Of a stretch of DNA of 64,000 bases, positions 23,199-32,321 are shown one piece after another; within the stretch, counting starts at the first letter, position 1; every line of letters begins with the position of its first letter. Both the position numbers and the translations under genes were made by a program. The notes beneath the pieces are model-generated. The model searched no databases, was not told the origin of the DNA, and saw nothing but the letters and a program-made list of their open reading frames with translations. The DNA is from Acinetobacter chengduensis (lineage in GTDB: Bacteria; Pseudomonadota; Gammaproteobacteria; Pseudomonadales; Moraxellaceae). Location of the stretch: NCBI RefSeq assembly GCF_003664645.1, contig NZ_RCHC01000017.1:1-64000 (forward strand). The letters run 5' to 3'.

Positions 23199-25331
23199 TT
23201 AAATCAGTTCACCCTTTGTAATTTTGTCCTTAAGTAGTTGCGGTGCTTTAAAACGTTCGCCGTATTTCGCTTCCAATGTATTGGCACGAATGAGCGCTTT
23301 TTCTAAGCCGTATTGATTTAAGAATTGCAAAGCACCGCCTGTCCACGGCGCGAAACCAATCCCGAAGATTGAACCGACGTTACCATCAACTGTCGACTCC
23401 AAAACACCTTCTTCGAGACAACGTAAGGTATCAAGTGATTGCACAAACAGAAAACGGTCTATCATCTCTTGTTCAGACATGTTGGTGTCTTTTTGCCATT
23501 TGCTTAAGCCAGCCCATAAATGCTTTTTGCCACCTTCTGGATAATCATAGAAACCTGCACCTGCGGCTTTGCCTTTGCGCTCAAATTCATGAATCATGCT
23601 ATGAATAACGTCATCTGCACCAGAGCGTGGCAAGTCTTTACCTTCAGCTTTTAATGCTTTACGCGTCTCTGATGCAACGTGCTCAGATAGAGTCAAAGAA
23701 ACTTCATCTTGAATCGCTAGTGGGCCAACAGGCATGCCCGCCTTGAGAGCTGCCATTTCTATGCGGGCAGGGTGTACGCCCTCTGACAACAGACGTAAGC
23801 CTTCCTGTACAAAAGTGCCAAATACACGGCTGGTAAAGAAACCACGACTGTCATTCACAACAATTGGCGTTTTGCCAATTTGCTGTACAAAGTCATAGGC
23901 TTTAGCCAAAGTCTCTGCTGAGGTGTTTGCGCCTTTAATGATTTCGACCAATTGCATTTTATCGACTGGGCTGAAAAAATGTAGGCCGATAAATTTTGCT
24001 TGATGCTTTGAGGCATTCGCCAAGCCAGAAATTGGCAAGGTTGAGGTATTGGATGCAAAAATACCTTCAGCACTCAAATAAGGTTCAGCCTCTTGAGTTA
24101 CTTTAGCTTTCAGCTCATGATTTTCAAATACTGCTTCAATAATTAAATCACAGCCTTGTAAGTCTGATGCTTCTGTAGTGGCATGAATTAATCCTAAAAC
24201 TTGATCGCGCTGTTCTGAACTTAAACGGCCTTGCGAGACTTTTTTATCCAGCAGTTTTTGGCTATAAGCTTTACCTTTTTCAGCAGCCTCAAGCGAAACA
24301 TCCTTTAATACCACGGCTATGCCTTTACTGGCTGCACTATAGGCAATACCAGCGCCCATCATACCTGCACCTAAAATACCGACTTTGCTGGCTTTCCATT
24401 TTGCAACATCTTTTGGACGGCTTGCGCCAGATTTAATCGCATTTAGGCCATGCCAAAACGTGCCAATCATATTTTTAGAAATTTGACCTGTTGCTAAATA
24501 GGTAAAATAGCGTGATTCAATGGTCAGTGCAGTATCGACATCGACCTGAGCACCTTCCACAGCCGCGGCCATAATCGCTTCAGGTGCTGGGTAACAACCT
24601 TTGGTTTTATCGCGTAACATGGCAGGTGCAATGGCCAGCATTTGTGCCACAGCAGGCGTAGAGGGTGTACCACCCGGAATTTTATAGCCTTTCACATCAA
24701 ATGGTTGCTGTGACTTTGGATTGGCTTTGACCCAAGCAATGGCTTTATCCAATAGCTCTTGTTCAGTTTGTGCTGTATCGTGAATCAAGCCGAGCGATTT
24801 AGCTTTATCTACGCCAAACTGTTTGCCTTCCATCAAAAATGGAAACGCATTTTGTAGGCCAAGCAAGCGGGTCATACGGACAATACCACCGCCACCTGGT
24901 AGTAAACCCAAAGTTACTTCTGGCAAGCCAAATTTTGCTTTGACATCATTGAGTGCCACACGGTAATGACAGCCTAAAGCTAGCTCCCAGCCACCGCCAA
25001 GCGCCGTACCATTGAGTGCTGCTACTACAGGAATACCACGCGTTTCAATGTAACGCAGTTTGGCTTTCATCTCTTCAATCATATTGAAGAAGTCTGTTGC
25101 ATGTTCAGGCGTGGCTTGAATCAGTTCGTCTAAATCACCGCCTGCAAAAAAAGTTTTTTTGGCTGAACGGAAAATAATACCTGCAATATTTTCATCGGCT
25201 TGCAGTTTGTTCACGGTTTCGCTGAGGGCCGTGCGGAAGTCAGCATTCATGGTATTGGCAGACTGGTTTGGAGAATCCAGTGTGAGGATGACGATGTGAT
25301 CGGCATTTTTTTCAAATTGAATTGCGCTCAT
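23199..25331 (-). CDS. Fatty-acid oxidation multifunctional protein, FadB/FadJ type
   Basis: A 710-residue fusion of enoyl-CoA hydratase and 3-hydroxyacyl-CoA dehydrogenase. The hydratase part has the oxyanion hole near FFAGGDLDEL and ALNGTALGGG and the catalytic glutamates E116 (GGGWELALG) and E138 (GLPEVTLG). The NAD site is GAGMMGAGIA (321-330), followed by ASNTSTLPI and LHFFSPVDKMQLVEII with the dehydrogenase His. The C-terminal part has GNVGSIFGIGFAPWTGG. Length is nearer to FadJ (about 714) than to FadB (about 729). The thiolase gene precedes it by 11 bases, so the pair supplies three beta-oxidation steps. No FadR- or PsrA-like site was recognised. Confidence 0.92.
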   Translation of the reverse strand: MSAIQFEKNADHIVILTLDSPNQSANTMNADFRTALSETVNKLQADENIAGIIFRSAKKTFFAGGDLDELIQATPEHATDFFNMIEEMKAKLRYIETRGIPVVAALNGTALGGGWELALGCHYRVALNDVKAKFGLPEVTLGLLPGGGGIVRMTRLLGLQNAFPFLMEGKQFGVDKAKSLGLIHDTAQTEQELLDKAIAWVKANPKSQQPFDVKGYKIPGGTPSTPAVAQMLAIAPAMLRDKTKGCYPAPEAIMAAAVEGAQVDVDTALTIESRYFTYLATGQISKNMIGTFWHGLNAIKSGASRPKDVAKWKASKVGILGAGMMGAGIAYSAASKGIAVVLKDVSLEAAEKGKAYSQKLLDKKVSQGRLSSEQRDQVLGLIHATTEASDLQGCDLIIEAVFENHELKAKVTQEAEPYLSAEGIFASNTSTLPISGLANASKHQAKFIGLHFFSPVDKMQLVEIIKGANTSAETLAKAYDFVQQIGKTPIVVNDSRGFFTSRVFGTFVQEGLRLLSEGVHPARIEMAALKAGMPVGPLAIQDEVSLTLSEHVASETRKALKAEGKDLPRSGADDVIHSMIHEFERKGKAAGAGFYDYPEGGKKHLWAGLSKWQKDTNMSEQEMIDRFLFVQSLDTLRCLEEGVLESTVDGNVGSIFGIGFAPWTGGALQFLNQYGLEKALIRANTLEAKYGERFKAPQLLKDKITKGELI

Positions 25332-25342
25332 TTTTATTCTCC

Positions 25343-26548
25343 TTATACCAACTCAATAATGGTAGCAATGCCCATACCGCCACCTACGCACAAAGTGGCT
25401 AAACCGCGTTTTTTACCTTGGCGCTCAAGCTCATCTAGTAATGTGCCTAAAATCATTGCACCCGTTGCACCTAAGGGATGGCCCATCGCAATTGCACCGC
25501 CGTTCACATTGACTTTGGCAGGGTCGACGTTAAGTTCATTTATAAAACGCATAACAACAGCTGCAAAGGCTTCATTCACTTCAAATAGGTCAATATCGTC
25601 AATGGTAAGGCCCGCTTTGGCTAAAGCTTTAAGTGCTGCAGGTGCAGGGCCAGTGAGCATAATCGTTGGGTCAGCGCCCACCAGTGCGGTTGCTAAAACT
25701 TTAGCGCGTGGTTTTAGACCTTGTTCTTCCACCGCTTTTTCTGACGCAAGTAATACGACTGCAGCACCATCGACAATGCCAGATGAATTACCTGCATGGT
25801 GTACGTGATTGACTGCACCTACTTCAGGATATTTTTGCAGTGCAATCGCATCAAAACCCATTTGTCCCATCATGGCGAAACTTGGGTTAAGTTTGCCTAA
25901 GCCTTCAGCTGTGGTGGTGGGTTTAATAAATTCATCTTGGACCAATATTGTCACGCCTGCTTTGTCTTTCACGGGTACAACAGACAGGTCAAAATAACCT
26001 TTCGCTTGTGCGTTGGCCGCTTTTTTCTGAGATGATGCTGCAAAGGCGTCGACATCGGCACGGGTATATCCATCAATGGTCGCAATCAAATCTGCACCAA
26101 TACCTTGTGGAATAAAGTCACAGGCCATATTGGTTTCAGGGTCGAGCGCCCACGGCCCGCCGTCGCTACCCATCGGCACGCGTGACATAGATTCAACACC
26201 GCCCGCTACCACAAGGTCTTCCCAGCCAGAACGCACTTTTTGCGCGGCCATATTCACCGCCTCTAAACCTGATGCACAGAAACGATTAATTTGAACACCG
26301 GCTACATCATTGTCCCAGCCTGCGGCAATGGCTGCTGTTTTTGCAATATCTGCCCCTTGATCGCCAATTGGAGTCACACAGCCTAAAACGATGTCATCTA
26401 CAGCTGCGGTATCAAATTGATGGCGATTTTGCAGTTCATTTAATAAACCTGTCAGTAGGCTGATGGGTTTGACTGCATGTAATGAACCGTCTTTTTTCCC
26501 CTTGCCACGCGGTGTGCGGATGGCATCAATGATGTAAGCCTCGCTCAT
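25343..26548 (-). CDS. Acetyl-CoA C-acyltransferase (beta-oxidation thiolase)
   Basis: A 401-residue thiolase with the catalytic Cys C91 in [12 protein letters not shown]357 in [15 protein letters not shown] and C387 in LCVGGGMG. It cleaves 3-ketoacyl-CoA to acetyl-CoA and a shortened acyl-CoA. Being 11 bases upstream of the hydratase/dehydrogenase gene, it is most likely the degradative partner (FadA/FadI role) rather than a biosynthetic acetoacetyl-CoA thiolase. Gene order thiolase-then-FadB-like is the reverse of the E. coli fadBA order. Confidence 0.92.
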   Translation of the reverse strand: MSEAYIIDAIRTPRGKGKKDGSLHAVKPISLLTGLLNELQNRHQFDTAAVDDIVLGCVTPIGDQGADIAKTAAIAAGWDNDVAGVQINRFCASGLEAVNMAAQKVRSGWEDLVVAGGVESMSRVPMGSDGGPWALDPETNMACDFIPQGIGADLIATIDGYTRADVDAFAASSQKKAANAQAKGYFDLSVVPVKDKAGVTILVQDEFIKPTTTAEGLGKLNPSFAMMGQMGFDAIALQKYPEVGAVNHVHHAGNSSGIVDGAAVVLLASEKAVEEQGLKPRAKVLATALVGADPTIMLTGPAPAALKALAKAGLTIDDIDLFEVNEAFAAVVMRFINELNVDPAKVNVNGGAIAMGHPLGATGAMILGTLLDELERQGKKRGLATLCVGGGMGIATIIELV

Positions 26549-26770
26549 ATTTTGTCCCTTTTATTGAAGCGTTAATTTTTTATATGTTTTTGAGTGTACG
26601 CATAAATTGGACAAGCGCAATGACAAGAACGGATCAGGTCAGATGTGATTTTTTGCCAGTTTGATTTTTTAGCTTTAGCATAGAAAAGTGATATTTAAAT
26701 GTTTGCCTGAAATAATTTTAGTATTGGTACTACCTGCATTAAGATGTGTTTCCTTCAATAGGAGCAACCC

Positions 26771-27214
26771 ATGAGCCACATACGTGCAAAAGCAATTTGT
26801 CTATTTCGACACCAAGATCAGGTTCTTTTAGCTCAAGCCTTTGATCCCACAAAAAACGAGCATTATTTAATGCCTATAGGTGGTGGTATCGAGTTTGGAG
26901 AACGTGCTATTGATGCCATTCGAAGAGAAGTACAAGAAGAAATTCAGCAAGACATTAGCCAATTGCACTATTTAGATGTATTCGAAAATATTTTTACTTT
27001 TGATGGACAGGCAGGCCATGAAATAGTCTTTGTATATGTTGCAACATTTGTAGACCAGCGTGTGTATGCTCAGCCTATGGTGAAAGGTGTGGAGTCGAAT
27101 GGCGAAGAATATCAAGCGGCTTGGTACACTCAGGAGCAGTTGGCGCAATTGAAATTACCAATTTATCCTTTTGGTATAGCATCTCTGTTGTTTAAACCTG
27201 AGTTTGAAGCATGA
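26771..27214 (+). CDS. NUDIX hydrolase
   Basis: A 147-residue hydrolase with a clear Nudix box, G38-X5-E44-X7-R52-E53 followed by VQEEI. The Nudix box GX5EX7REUXEEXGU is nearly complete (Gln replaces the last Gly). Family members hydrolyse nucleoside diphosphates linked to another group. The N-terminus RAKAICLFRHQDQVLLA is typical of small housecleaning enzymes. The substrate is unknown. It is monocistronic with a GGAG ribosome site and a bidirectional terminator downstream. Confidence 0.88.
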   Translation: MSHIRAKAICLFRHQDQVLLAQAFDPTKNEHYLMPIGGGIEFGERAIDAIRREVQEEIQQDISQLHYLDVFENIFTFDGQAGHEIVFVYVATFVDQRVYAQPMVKGVESNGEEYQAAWYTQEQLAQLKLPIYPFGIASLLFKPEFEA

Positions 27215-27253
27215 TTACTATTATTTGAGTCTAACTTAGCTCAGTAAGATAAA

Positions 27254-27278
27254 AAGCCCAAGCATCGTGCTTGGGCTT
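27254..27278. terminator. Bidirectional terminator
   Basis: Perfect stem AAGCCCAAGC / GCTTGGGCTT with a 5-base loop between convergent genes. Confidence 0.9.
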
Positions 27279-27334
27279 AAAGAATCACACAGAATAATCA
27301 GACAGTGGATCAATCTAAAGATCTATATTTCAGC

Positions 27335-28345
27335 TTAGTGATAGCCGTGTAATTGACGATATAGACCCGGTGTTACACCTGTCCATTTTTTAAATGCACG
27401 GTGGAAAGTACTGGTTTCACTAAAGCCTACTTGCTGTGCCACATCTTCTAAAGTTAGAGATGGGTTAAGTAGCAAATGAATCGCGGCGTCACGGCGTAGT
27501 GCATCTTTTACGCCTTGATAGCTTTTGCCTTCCGCTGCTAAGCGACGGCGAAGCGTTTGCGGTGAAAGGTAAAGCATAGAAGCTACATCGTTGAGTGTAG
27601 GCATTTCTTCACCAATTTGGCTCTTTAATACTTCACGGATACGTGAAGTCAGAGAGTTGGTGTTTTTAAATTTGACCAATAGCTGTGCAGGGGCTGCTTT
27701 TAAGAACTCTTCTAAAGACTCTTCATTTTGACGGATTGGTAAATCCAAATAATCAGCAGCAAAAGTGATTTCTGTGCGTGGTGCATCAAACTGCATCACG
27801 GGGGCAAAGAACAGTGCATCGTACTCATCTGCATGATCTGGGCGACTGTAGCCGAAATGTACGCGTTCTAAAGGCAGGCGACGCTCAATTAGCCAAGAGG
27901 CTAAGCCATGCCAAATCATCAGCATACTTTCAGTAATAAAATGGTCTGGATCCATAGTTTTTGGAATCAGTGGTACCAGTCGCGCTTCATGCTTATCACG
28001 CTCTAGGGTCACAGACCATTCATCGCCGAATAATTTATAAAACTGAGAGGACAGCTCTAATGCATCACCTAAGGTTTTGGCGTGAATAATCAGCTGACAC
28101 ATAATGGCAAAAGTGCCTAAACGACGTGGTTGCATATCAAAACCGACGTGTTCGTCTTGGGTCACCATCCACAACATTTTAATAAAACGCGTGTATTGTT
28201 CTGGAGAAATACGCGCTTTAGGTTGGCGCAGTAGTTCGGCTTCAATTCCGACGTGAGACAATAAAGTTTCGACATCCATGCCTAAGCGTTTTACACCAGA
28301 CAAAGCAGCATTGACGAAATGGATACTGATCGTATCGCGGCTCAT
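27335..28345 (-). CDS. AraC family transcriptional regulator (OruR/ArgR-type N-domain)
   Basis: A 336-residue regulator. The N-terminal domain (about 20-200, with LRQPKARISPEQYTRFIKMLW and GTFAIMCQLIIHAKTLGDAL) is the arabinose-binding-like domain typical of regulators of catabolic genes in Pseudomonas and Acinetobacter. Two HTH motifs follow: LNDVASMLYLSPQTLRRRL and LEDVAQQVGFSETSTFHRAFKKWTG near the C-terminus. I use the ATG at 28345 because GAAGGAAT precedes it. It is divergent from the AMACR-like gene across a region with nested inverted repeats, so it probably controls that gene and itself. Confidence 0.92.
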   Translation of the reverse strand: MSRDTISIHFVNAALSGVKRLGMDVETLLSHVGIEAELLRQPKARISPEQYTRFIKMLWMVTQDEHVGFDMQPRRLGTFAIMCQLIIHAKTLGDALELSSQFYKLFGDEWSVTLERDKHEARLVPLIPKTMDPDHFITESMLMIWHGLASWLIERRLPLERVHFGYSRPDHADEYDALFFAPVMQFDAPRTEITFAADYLDLPIRQNEESLEEFLKAAPAQLLVKFKNTNSLTSRIREVLKSQIGEEMPTLNDVASMLYLSPQTLRRRLAAEGKSYQGVKDALRRDAAIHLLLNPSLTLEDVAQQVGFSETSTFHRAFKKWTGVTPGLYRQLHGYH

Positions 28346-28412
28346 GTTGATTCCTTCAGGCTCTTTAATGTTCACAAATTTTGACCTAACTGACACTTAA
28401 AAAAATAAATAT

Positions 28413-28458
28413 GGCAATTTACAACAGCTAAAATACCATTTTTACATGGTAAATTGCC
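28413..28458. promoter_or_regulatory. Candidate operator in the araC / CoA-transferase divergent region
   Basis: Two arms form a perfect 10-bp inverted repeat: GGCAATTTAC (28413-28422) and GTAAATTGCC (28449-28458), with centres 36 bases apart. Nested inside at 28435-28450 is ACCAT/ATGGT. Two sites separated by about three and a half helical turns fit dimeric binding of an AraC-type protein. Confidence 0.5.
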
Positions 28459-28490
28459 GAAACTATCAAGGTAAATGGCTGAACATGACA

Positions 28491-28519
28491 TTGTTTTGTA
28501 TCATTTATATTTCTATGAT
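28491..28519 (+). promoter_or_regulatory. Promoter candidate of the CoA-transferase gene
   Basis: -35 TTGTTT (28491-28496), a 17-bp spacer and -10 TATGAT (28514-28519), 36 bases before the ATG at 28556. The weak -35 and the inverted repeat about 35 bases upstream suggest activation by the AraC-type regulator. Confidence 0.45.
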
Positions 28520-28555
28520 GCATAAAAAATCAACATAAATAGAGTAAAAACTCCA

Positions 28556-29689
28556 ATGTCAGCACCCCTAAAAGGCTTGAAAGTTCTTGATTTTTCCACA
28601 CTTCTACCCGGACCATTCGCTACTTTGTACTTGGCAGATCTGGGTGCAGAGGTTGTGCATATTGAATCACCCACACGTCCAGACTTAGTCCGTTTGATGC
28701 CACCTTATGCGCATGGGCAGGCTGTCGCACATAGTTATTTAAACAGAAACAAGCAATCTATTGCACTCGATTTAAAAGACCCAAACAGTATTGCATTGTT
28801 GCATCAAAAAATATTAGAAGTCGATATTGTGGTTGAACAATTCCGTCCAGGGGTGATGCAACGCTTAGGTTTAGATTACGCAACTTTGGCCCAATTGAAT
28901 CCTAGATTGATTTATTGCTCCATCACAGGCTATGGGCAAACTGGGTTATATAAAGATAAAGCAGGCCATGATATTAATTATTTGGCCTTGTCGGGAATCG
29001 CAGGATACAGTGGTCGCCAGCACAGTGGGCCACCGCCATTGGGCATACAAGTCGCCGATGTTGCAGGCGGTTCTATGCATGCTGTTATGGGGATATTGGC
29101 GGCAGTGATTGAACGCTATCAAAGTGGTTTAGGGCAATATATAGATATCTCGATGACAGATTGCGCGGTGGCCCTCAATAATATGGCTGCTGCGAGTAGT
29201 TTGGCAGGTGGCGAGCATGCCGAAGCCGAACAGACACATTTGAATGGCGCAACATTTTATGACTATTACCAAACACAAGACGGACGCTATTTTGCAGTGG
29301 GTAGTTTAGAGCCTCAATTTATGCTTGCTTTGGGGCAGGCGTTAGAGTTACCCGTTCTTTTGCAGAAGGGGACATCATTTGATGTAGATGATCGGGAAGA
29401 AGTAAAACAAGCGTTATGTGACAAATTTGCATCAGAGCCATTTGCTGTATGGCAAACCTTGTTTCAGCAGTTAGATGTATGTGTAGAACCAGTGTTATCG
29501 CTACAAGAAGCTTTAAGTTCACCTTTGGCTGAGGCTCGAAGCTGGGTCGTGAATGTTCCCTTAAATACTGATAGCACAGAAACCGAGCCACAGCTGGCAT
29601 GTCCAATCAAATTTTCACGTTCTCAGGCGAGTTATCAGTATATTGGTCAGGCTTTAGGTGTTGGTGATTGGTTCAAGTCTGAGCACTAA
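28556..29689 (+). CDS. CaiB/BaiF CoA-transferase family, AMACR-like
   Basis: A 377-residue class III CoA-transferase family protein. Visible family blocks are LKGLKVLDFSTLLPGPFATLYLADLGAEV split over the N-terminus, the VVEQFRPGVMQRLGLDY region and GYGQTGLYKDKAGHDINYLALSG. The GHDINYLALSG segment (137-147, with D139) is the same as that in alpha-methylacyl-CoA racemases, so racemisation of 2-methyl-branched acyl-CoA is more likely than CoA transfer. That would fit breakdown of branched-chain or isoprenoid acids. It is monocistronic, divergent from an AraC regulator. Confidence 0.85.
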   Translation: MSAPLKGLKVLDFSTLLPGPFATLYLADLGAEVVHIESPTRPDLVRLMPPYAHGQAVAHSYLNRNKQSIALDLKDPNSIALLHQKILEVDIVVEQFRPGVMQRLGLDYATLAQLNPRLIYCSITGYGQTGLYKDKAGHDINYLALSGIAGYSGRQHSGPPPLGIQVADVAGGSMHAVMGILAAVIERYQSGLGQYIDISMTDCAVALNNMAAASSLAGGEHAEAEQTHLNGATFYDYYQTQDGRYFAVGSLEPQFMLALGQALELPVLLQKGTSFDVDDREEVKQALCDKFASEPFAVWQTLFQQLDVCVEPVLSLQEALSSPLAEARSWVVNVPLNTDSTETEPQLACPIKFSRSQASYQYIGQALGVGDWFKSEH

Positions 29690-29747
29690 CATTGATGTGC
29701 CTATATGGATAAATCTAGACCCGAGTGGATATAAAGTGGACTGAATT

Positions 29748-29778
29748 AAAGAAAAGCCTTCGAATTGGGCTTTTCTTT
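29748..29778 (+). terminator. Terminator of the CoA-transferase gene
   Basis: AAAGAAAAGCC and its perfect complement GGCTTTTCTTT with a 9-base loop, about 60 bases after the stop. Confidence 0.75.
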
Positions 29779-29953
29779 ATGAAAAAAAATGCTAAAGAAT
29801 AAATAAAATAATCAATAATGAAAAAAGTGAATACAAAAGCCCTGAAAGGGCCTATATCAATGATATTGAAATAGTCTTATCAATAAAACCGCTATTAAAT
29901 ATGTAAAAAACGCATTTTCTTGATAGATCAAATCTCGTTATTCTGTGCGTCGT

Positions 29954-29959
29954 TATAAT
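29954..29959 (+). promoter_or_regulatory. Possible -10 box of the sulfite reductase operon
   Basis: TATAAT 22 bases before the ATG. No good -35 lies at the expected distance. A short palindrome TTGATagATCAA (29920-29931) sits about 25 bases upstream, where an activator such as a CysB-type regulator could bind; this is inference. Confidence 0.35.
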
Positions 29960-29980
29960 AGAAACTACTAGCTGTACGCC

Positions 29981-31624
29981 ATGTATTTATATACTGATTT
30001 TGATCAGCAACTGATTAATGAACGTGTTGCACAGTTCCGTGACCAAACGGAACGCTATTTAGCAGGTAAATTGACAGAAGACGAATATCGTCCGCTTCGT
30101 CTACAAAATGGTTTATATGTGCAACGCTATGCACCTATGCTCCGTGTTGCTGTGCCTTATGGTCTAATGAACTCGAAGCAACTACGCAAAATTGCGGAAC
30201 TTGCAACTGAGTACGACCGTGGCTATGCACACGTTTCTACCCGTCAAAACTTCCAATTTAACTGGCCAGCACTTGAAAATGTGCCAGATATGTTAGAAGC
30301 GTTGGCATCAGTACAAATGCATGCAATTCAAACATCGGGTAACTGTATTCGTAACACGACCACAGACCAATATGCAGGTGTCGTGGCAGGTGAAATTGAA
30401 GATCCACGTGCGACGTGTGAATTGATTCGTCAATGGTCGACTTTCCACCCAGAATTTGCTTTCTTACCACGTAAGTTCAAAATTGCAGTATCTGCACTTG
30501 AAGAAATTGACCGTGCTGCAACTGCATTTCATGACATCGGTGTTTACATCGTACGTAATGAAGCTGGTGAGATGGGCTATAAAATTAAAGTGGGCGGTGG
30601 TTTAGGTCGCACCCCAATTATTGGTAGCTTTATTCGTGACTTCTTACCACGTGAAGATTTAATCGCGTACTTAGAAGCAGTACTTCGTGTTTATAACTTG
30701 CATGGTCGTCGTGATAACAAGTACAAAGCACGTATTAAAATTTTGGTAAAAGCATTAACGCCAGAAGTATTTGCAGAGAAAGTGGAAGCTGAATTTGCAC
30801 ATACCATCAAAACATTAAAAATTGATGCGGCTACTTTGGCAAAAATGGACGCAAACTTTACGCCATTTAATTACCAAGATTATGCAGATGAAGACTTCAC
30901 TGCAAAATTCGCGGAATATCCAAAATTCAAACAATGGTTCAATATCAACACCAATGCACATAAAGTGAAAGGTTACCGTATCGTAACAATTTCACTCAAA
31001 CGTGCAGGTATTGCACCTGGCGACGTGACCACTGAAGAAATGAACTTGATAGCAGATCTTGCAGACAAGTATACATTTGGTGAGTTACGTACCACACATG
31101 AACAAAACATTGCGCTTGTGGATGTTCCACAAAAAGACTTGTTTGAACTTTGGCAAGTGCTGGATGCAAAAGATTTAGCGCGTGCGCATATTGGTTTTAT
31201 TACTGACATTATCTGCTGTCCAGGCGGTGACTTCTGTTCATTGGCAAATGCGAAATCAATTCCAATTTCTGAAGCGATTTCACGTCGTTTTGATGACTTA
31301 GATACGATTTATAACCTAGGCAAACTTGATCTGAACATTTCAGGTTGTATGAATGCGTGTGGTCACCACCATGTGGGCAATATTGGTATTTTAGGCGTAG
31401 ATAAAAAGGGCGCAGAATTCTACCAAATCACCCTTGGCGGTAATGCGGATCATGATGCATCCATTGGTGACATCTTAGGACCATCGTTTGCAGCTGAAGT
31501 TGTACCAGATATTATTGAAGAAATTCTAAATACCTATCTTGATCTTCGTGCTGAAGGTGAAGACTTTATTGATACCTATCGCCGTGTTGGTATTCAACCA
31601 TTTAAGGAGCGTGCTTATGCTTAA
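29981..31624 (+). CDS. cysI: Sulfite (nitrite/sulfite) reductase hemoprotein
   Basis: A 547-residue siroheme/4Fe-4S reductase. The cluster cysteines show the canonical spacing C413-X5-C419 and C456-X3-C460 (CPGGDFC and SGCMNACGHH). The N-terminal half has the YGLMNSKQLRKIAELA and STRQNFQFNW blocks and SGNCIRNTTTDQYAGV. It reduces sulfite to sulfide for cysteine synthesis. The downstream DUF934 gene, often found beside cysI/cysH in non-enteric Proteobacteria, supports the sulfite rather than nitrite role. The two genes overlap by eight bases. There is no obvious ribosome site before the ATG. The electron donor subunit is not in the window. Confidence 0.9.
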   Translation: MYLYTDFDQQLINERVAQFRDQTERYLAGKLTEDEYRPLRLQNGLYVQRYAPMLRVAVPYGLMNSKQLRKIAELATEYDRGYAHVSTRQNFQFNWPALENVPDMLEALASVQMHAIQTSGNCIRNTTTDQYAGVVAGEIEDPRATCELIRQWSTFHPEFAFLPRKFKIAVSALEEIDRAATAFHDIGVYIVRNEAGEMGYKIKVGGGLGRTPIIGSFIRDFLPREDLIAYLEAVLRVYNLHGRRDNKYKARIKILVKALTPEVFAEKVEAEFAHTIKTLKIDAATLAKMDANFTPFNYQDYADEDFTAKFAEYPKFKQWFNINTNAHKVKGYRIVTISLKRAGIAPGDVTTEEMNLIADLADKYTFGELRTTHEQNIALVDVPQKDLFELWQVLDAKDLARAHIGFITDIICCPGGDFCSLANAKSIPISEAISRRFDDLDTIYNLGKLDLNISGCMNACGHHHVGNIGILGVDKKGAEFYQITLGGNADHDASIGDILGPSFAAEVVPDIIEEILNTYLDLRAEGEDFIDTYRRVGIQPFKERAYA

Positions 31625-32102
31625 TACCGCACTACAAGTGCTCTCTAAAGATGGCACAATTGCAGATAACAGCTATCAAATCATTGCAGAAGATGGCGTA
31701 TTACCACAAGGTGATGTGCTGTTAACCGTTGAGCAATTAGATCAGCTTGCAAATATCACGGGCAAAAAAGCTTTATTCTTAACGGTCGATGCATCTCCTG
31801 AAAGCAATGAATTTCCGTTAGATCAACTCGATGCGATTTTTATTGATTTTGCAGGCTTTAATGACGGTCGTGGTTATTCATTTGCTGCATTGTTGCGTCG
31901 CCAAGGCTACCAAGGTGAACTTCGTGCAACAGGTGATGTCTTCAAAGATGTTTTGAATTATATGAAACGTGCAGGCTTTGACACTTTTGTGGTCAAAGAA
32001 GGCAAAGACATTCAAGAAGCGGCTGCTGGCTTAGGTGATTTTACCAATCCTTATCAAGCTTCAACGGCTGTACCGCAAGCGCATTATCAAACCGGTGCTT
32101 AA
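31617..32102 (+). CDS. DUF934 protein of the assimilatory sulfate pathway
   Basis: A 161-residue protein. The LFLTVDASPESNEFPLDQLDAIFIDFAGFNDGRGYSFAALLRRQGY stretch, read in pieces, is the DUF934 signature, followed by GELRATGDVFKDVLNYMKRAGFDTFVV. DUF934 genes occur next to cysI or cysH, and the protein is thought to help sulfite reductase, perhaps in electron supply, but the role is not settled. The start is the ATG at 31617, inside the end of the reductase gene (shared ATGCTTAA), with AAGGAGC upstream. This points to translational coupling. Confidence 0.9.
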   Translation: MLNTALQVLSKDGTIADNSYQIIAEDGVLPQGDVLLTVEQLDQLANITGKKALFLTVDASPESNEFPLDQLDAIFIDFAGFNDGRGYSFAALLRRQGYQGELRATGDVFKDVLNYMKRAGFDTFVVKEGKDIQEAAAGLGDFTNPYQASTAVPQAHYQTGA

Positions 32103-32114
32103 GCATTTAAGCTA

Positions 32115-32140
32115 AAAAGCTGGACTTTGGTCCAGCTTTT
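32115..32140 (+). terminator. Terminator of the sulfite reductase operon
   Basis: AAAAGCTGGAC / GTCCAGCTTTT with a 4-base loop and T run, 12 bases past the DUF934 stop. Confidence 0.92.
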
Positions 32141-32321
32141 TTTATGCACATGGAATGCTCTTAAGATGGGTAACTAAGCTAAAAATGAATTTTAAGTCGT
32201 TCTGTTGGTGATTAATTTGGGCTTATCGTTCTATTTTTGCAATGTTGTATTGACGTAAACAGACTATCGAGAAATGCATCAACTTTGCATAATAAAAATA
32301 TCCATCACATAGGTGAATATC

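Noticed and set aside
25200..25808. Long plus-strand open frame (202 codons) opposite the thiolase and FadB-like genes
   Set aside because: It lies antisense to two well-supported enzymes, its translation has no domain pattern, and it arises from the codon bias of the sense genes.
29830..29860. Small hairpin GCCCT/AGGGC between the CoA-transferase and sulfite reductase genes
   Set aside because: The stem is only five pairs, and the real terminator at 29748-29778 already serves the upstream gene.
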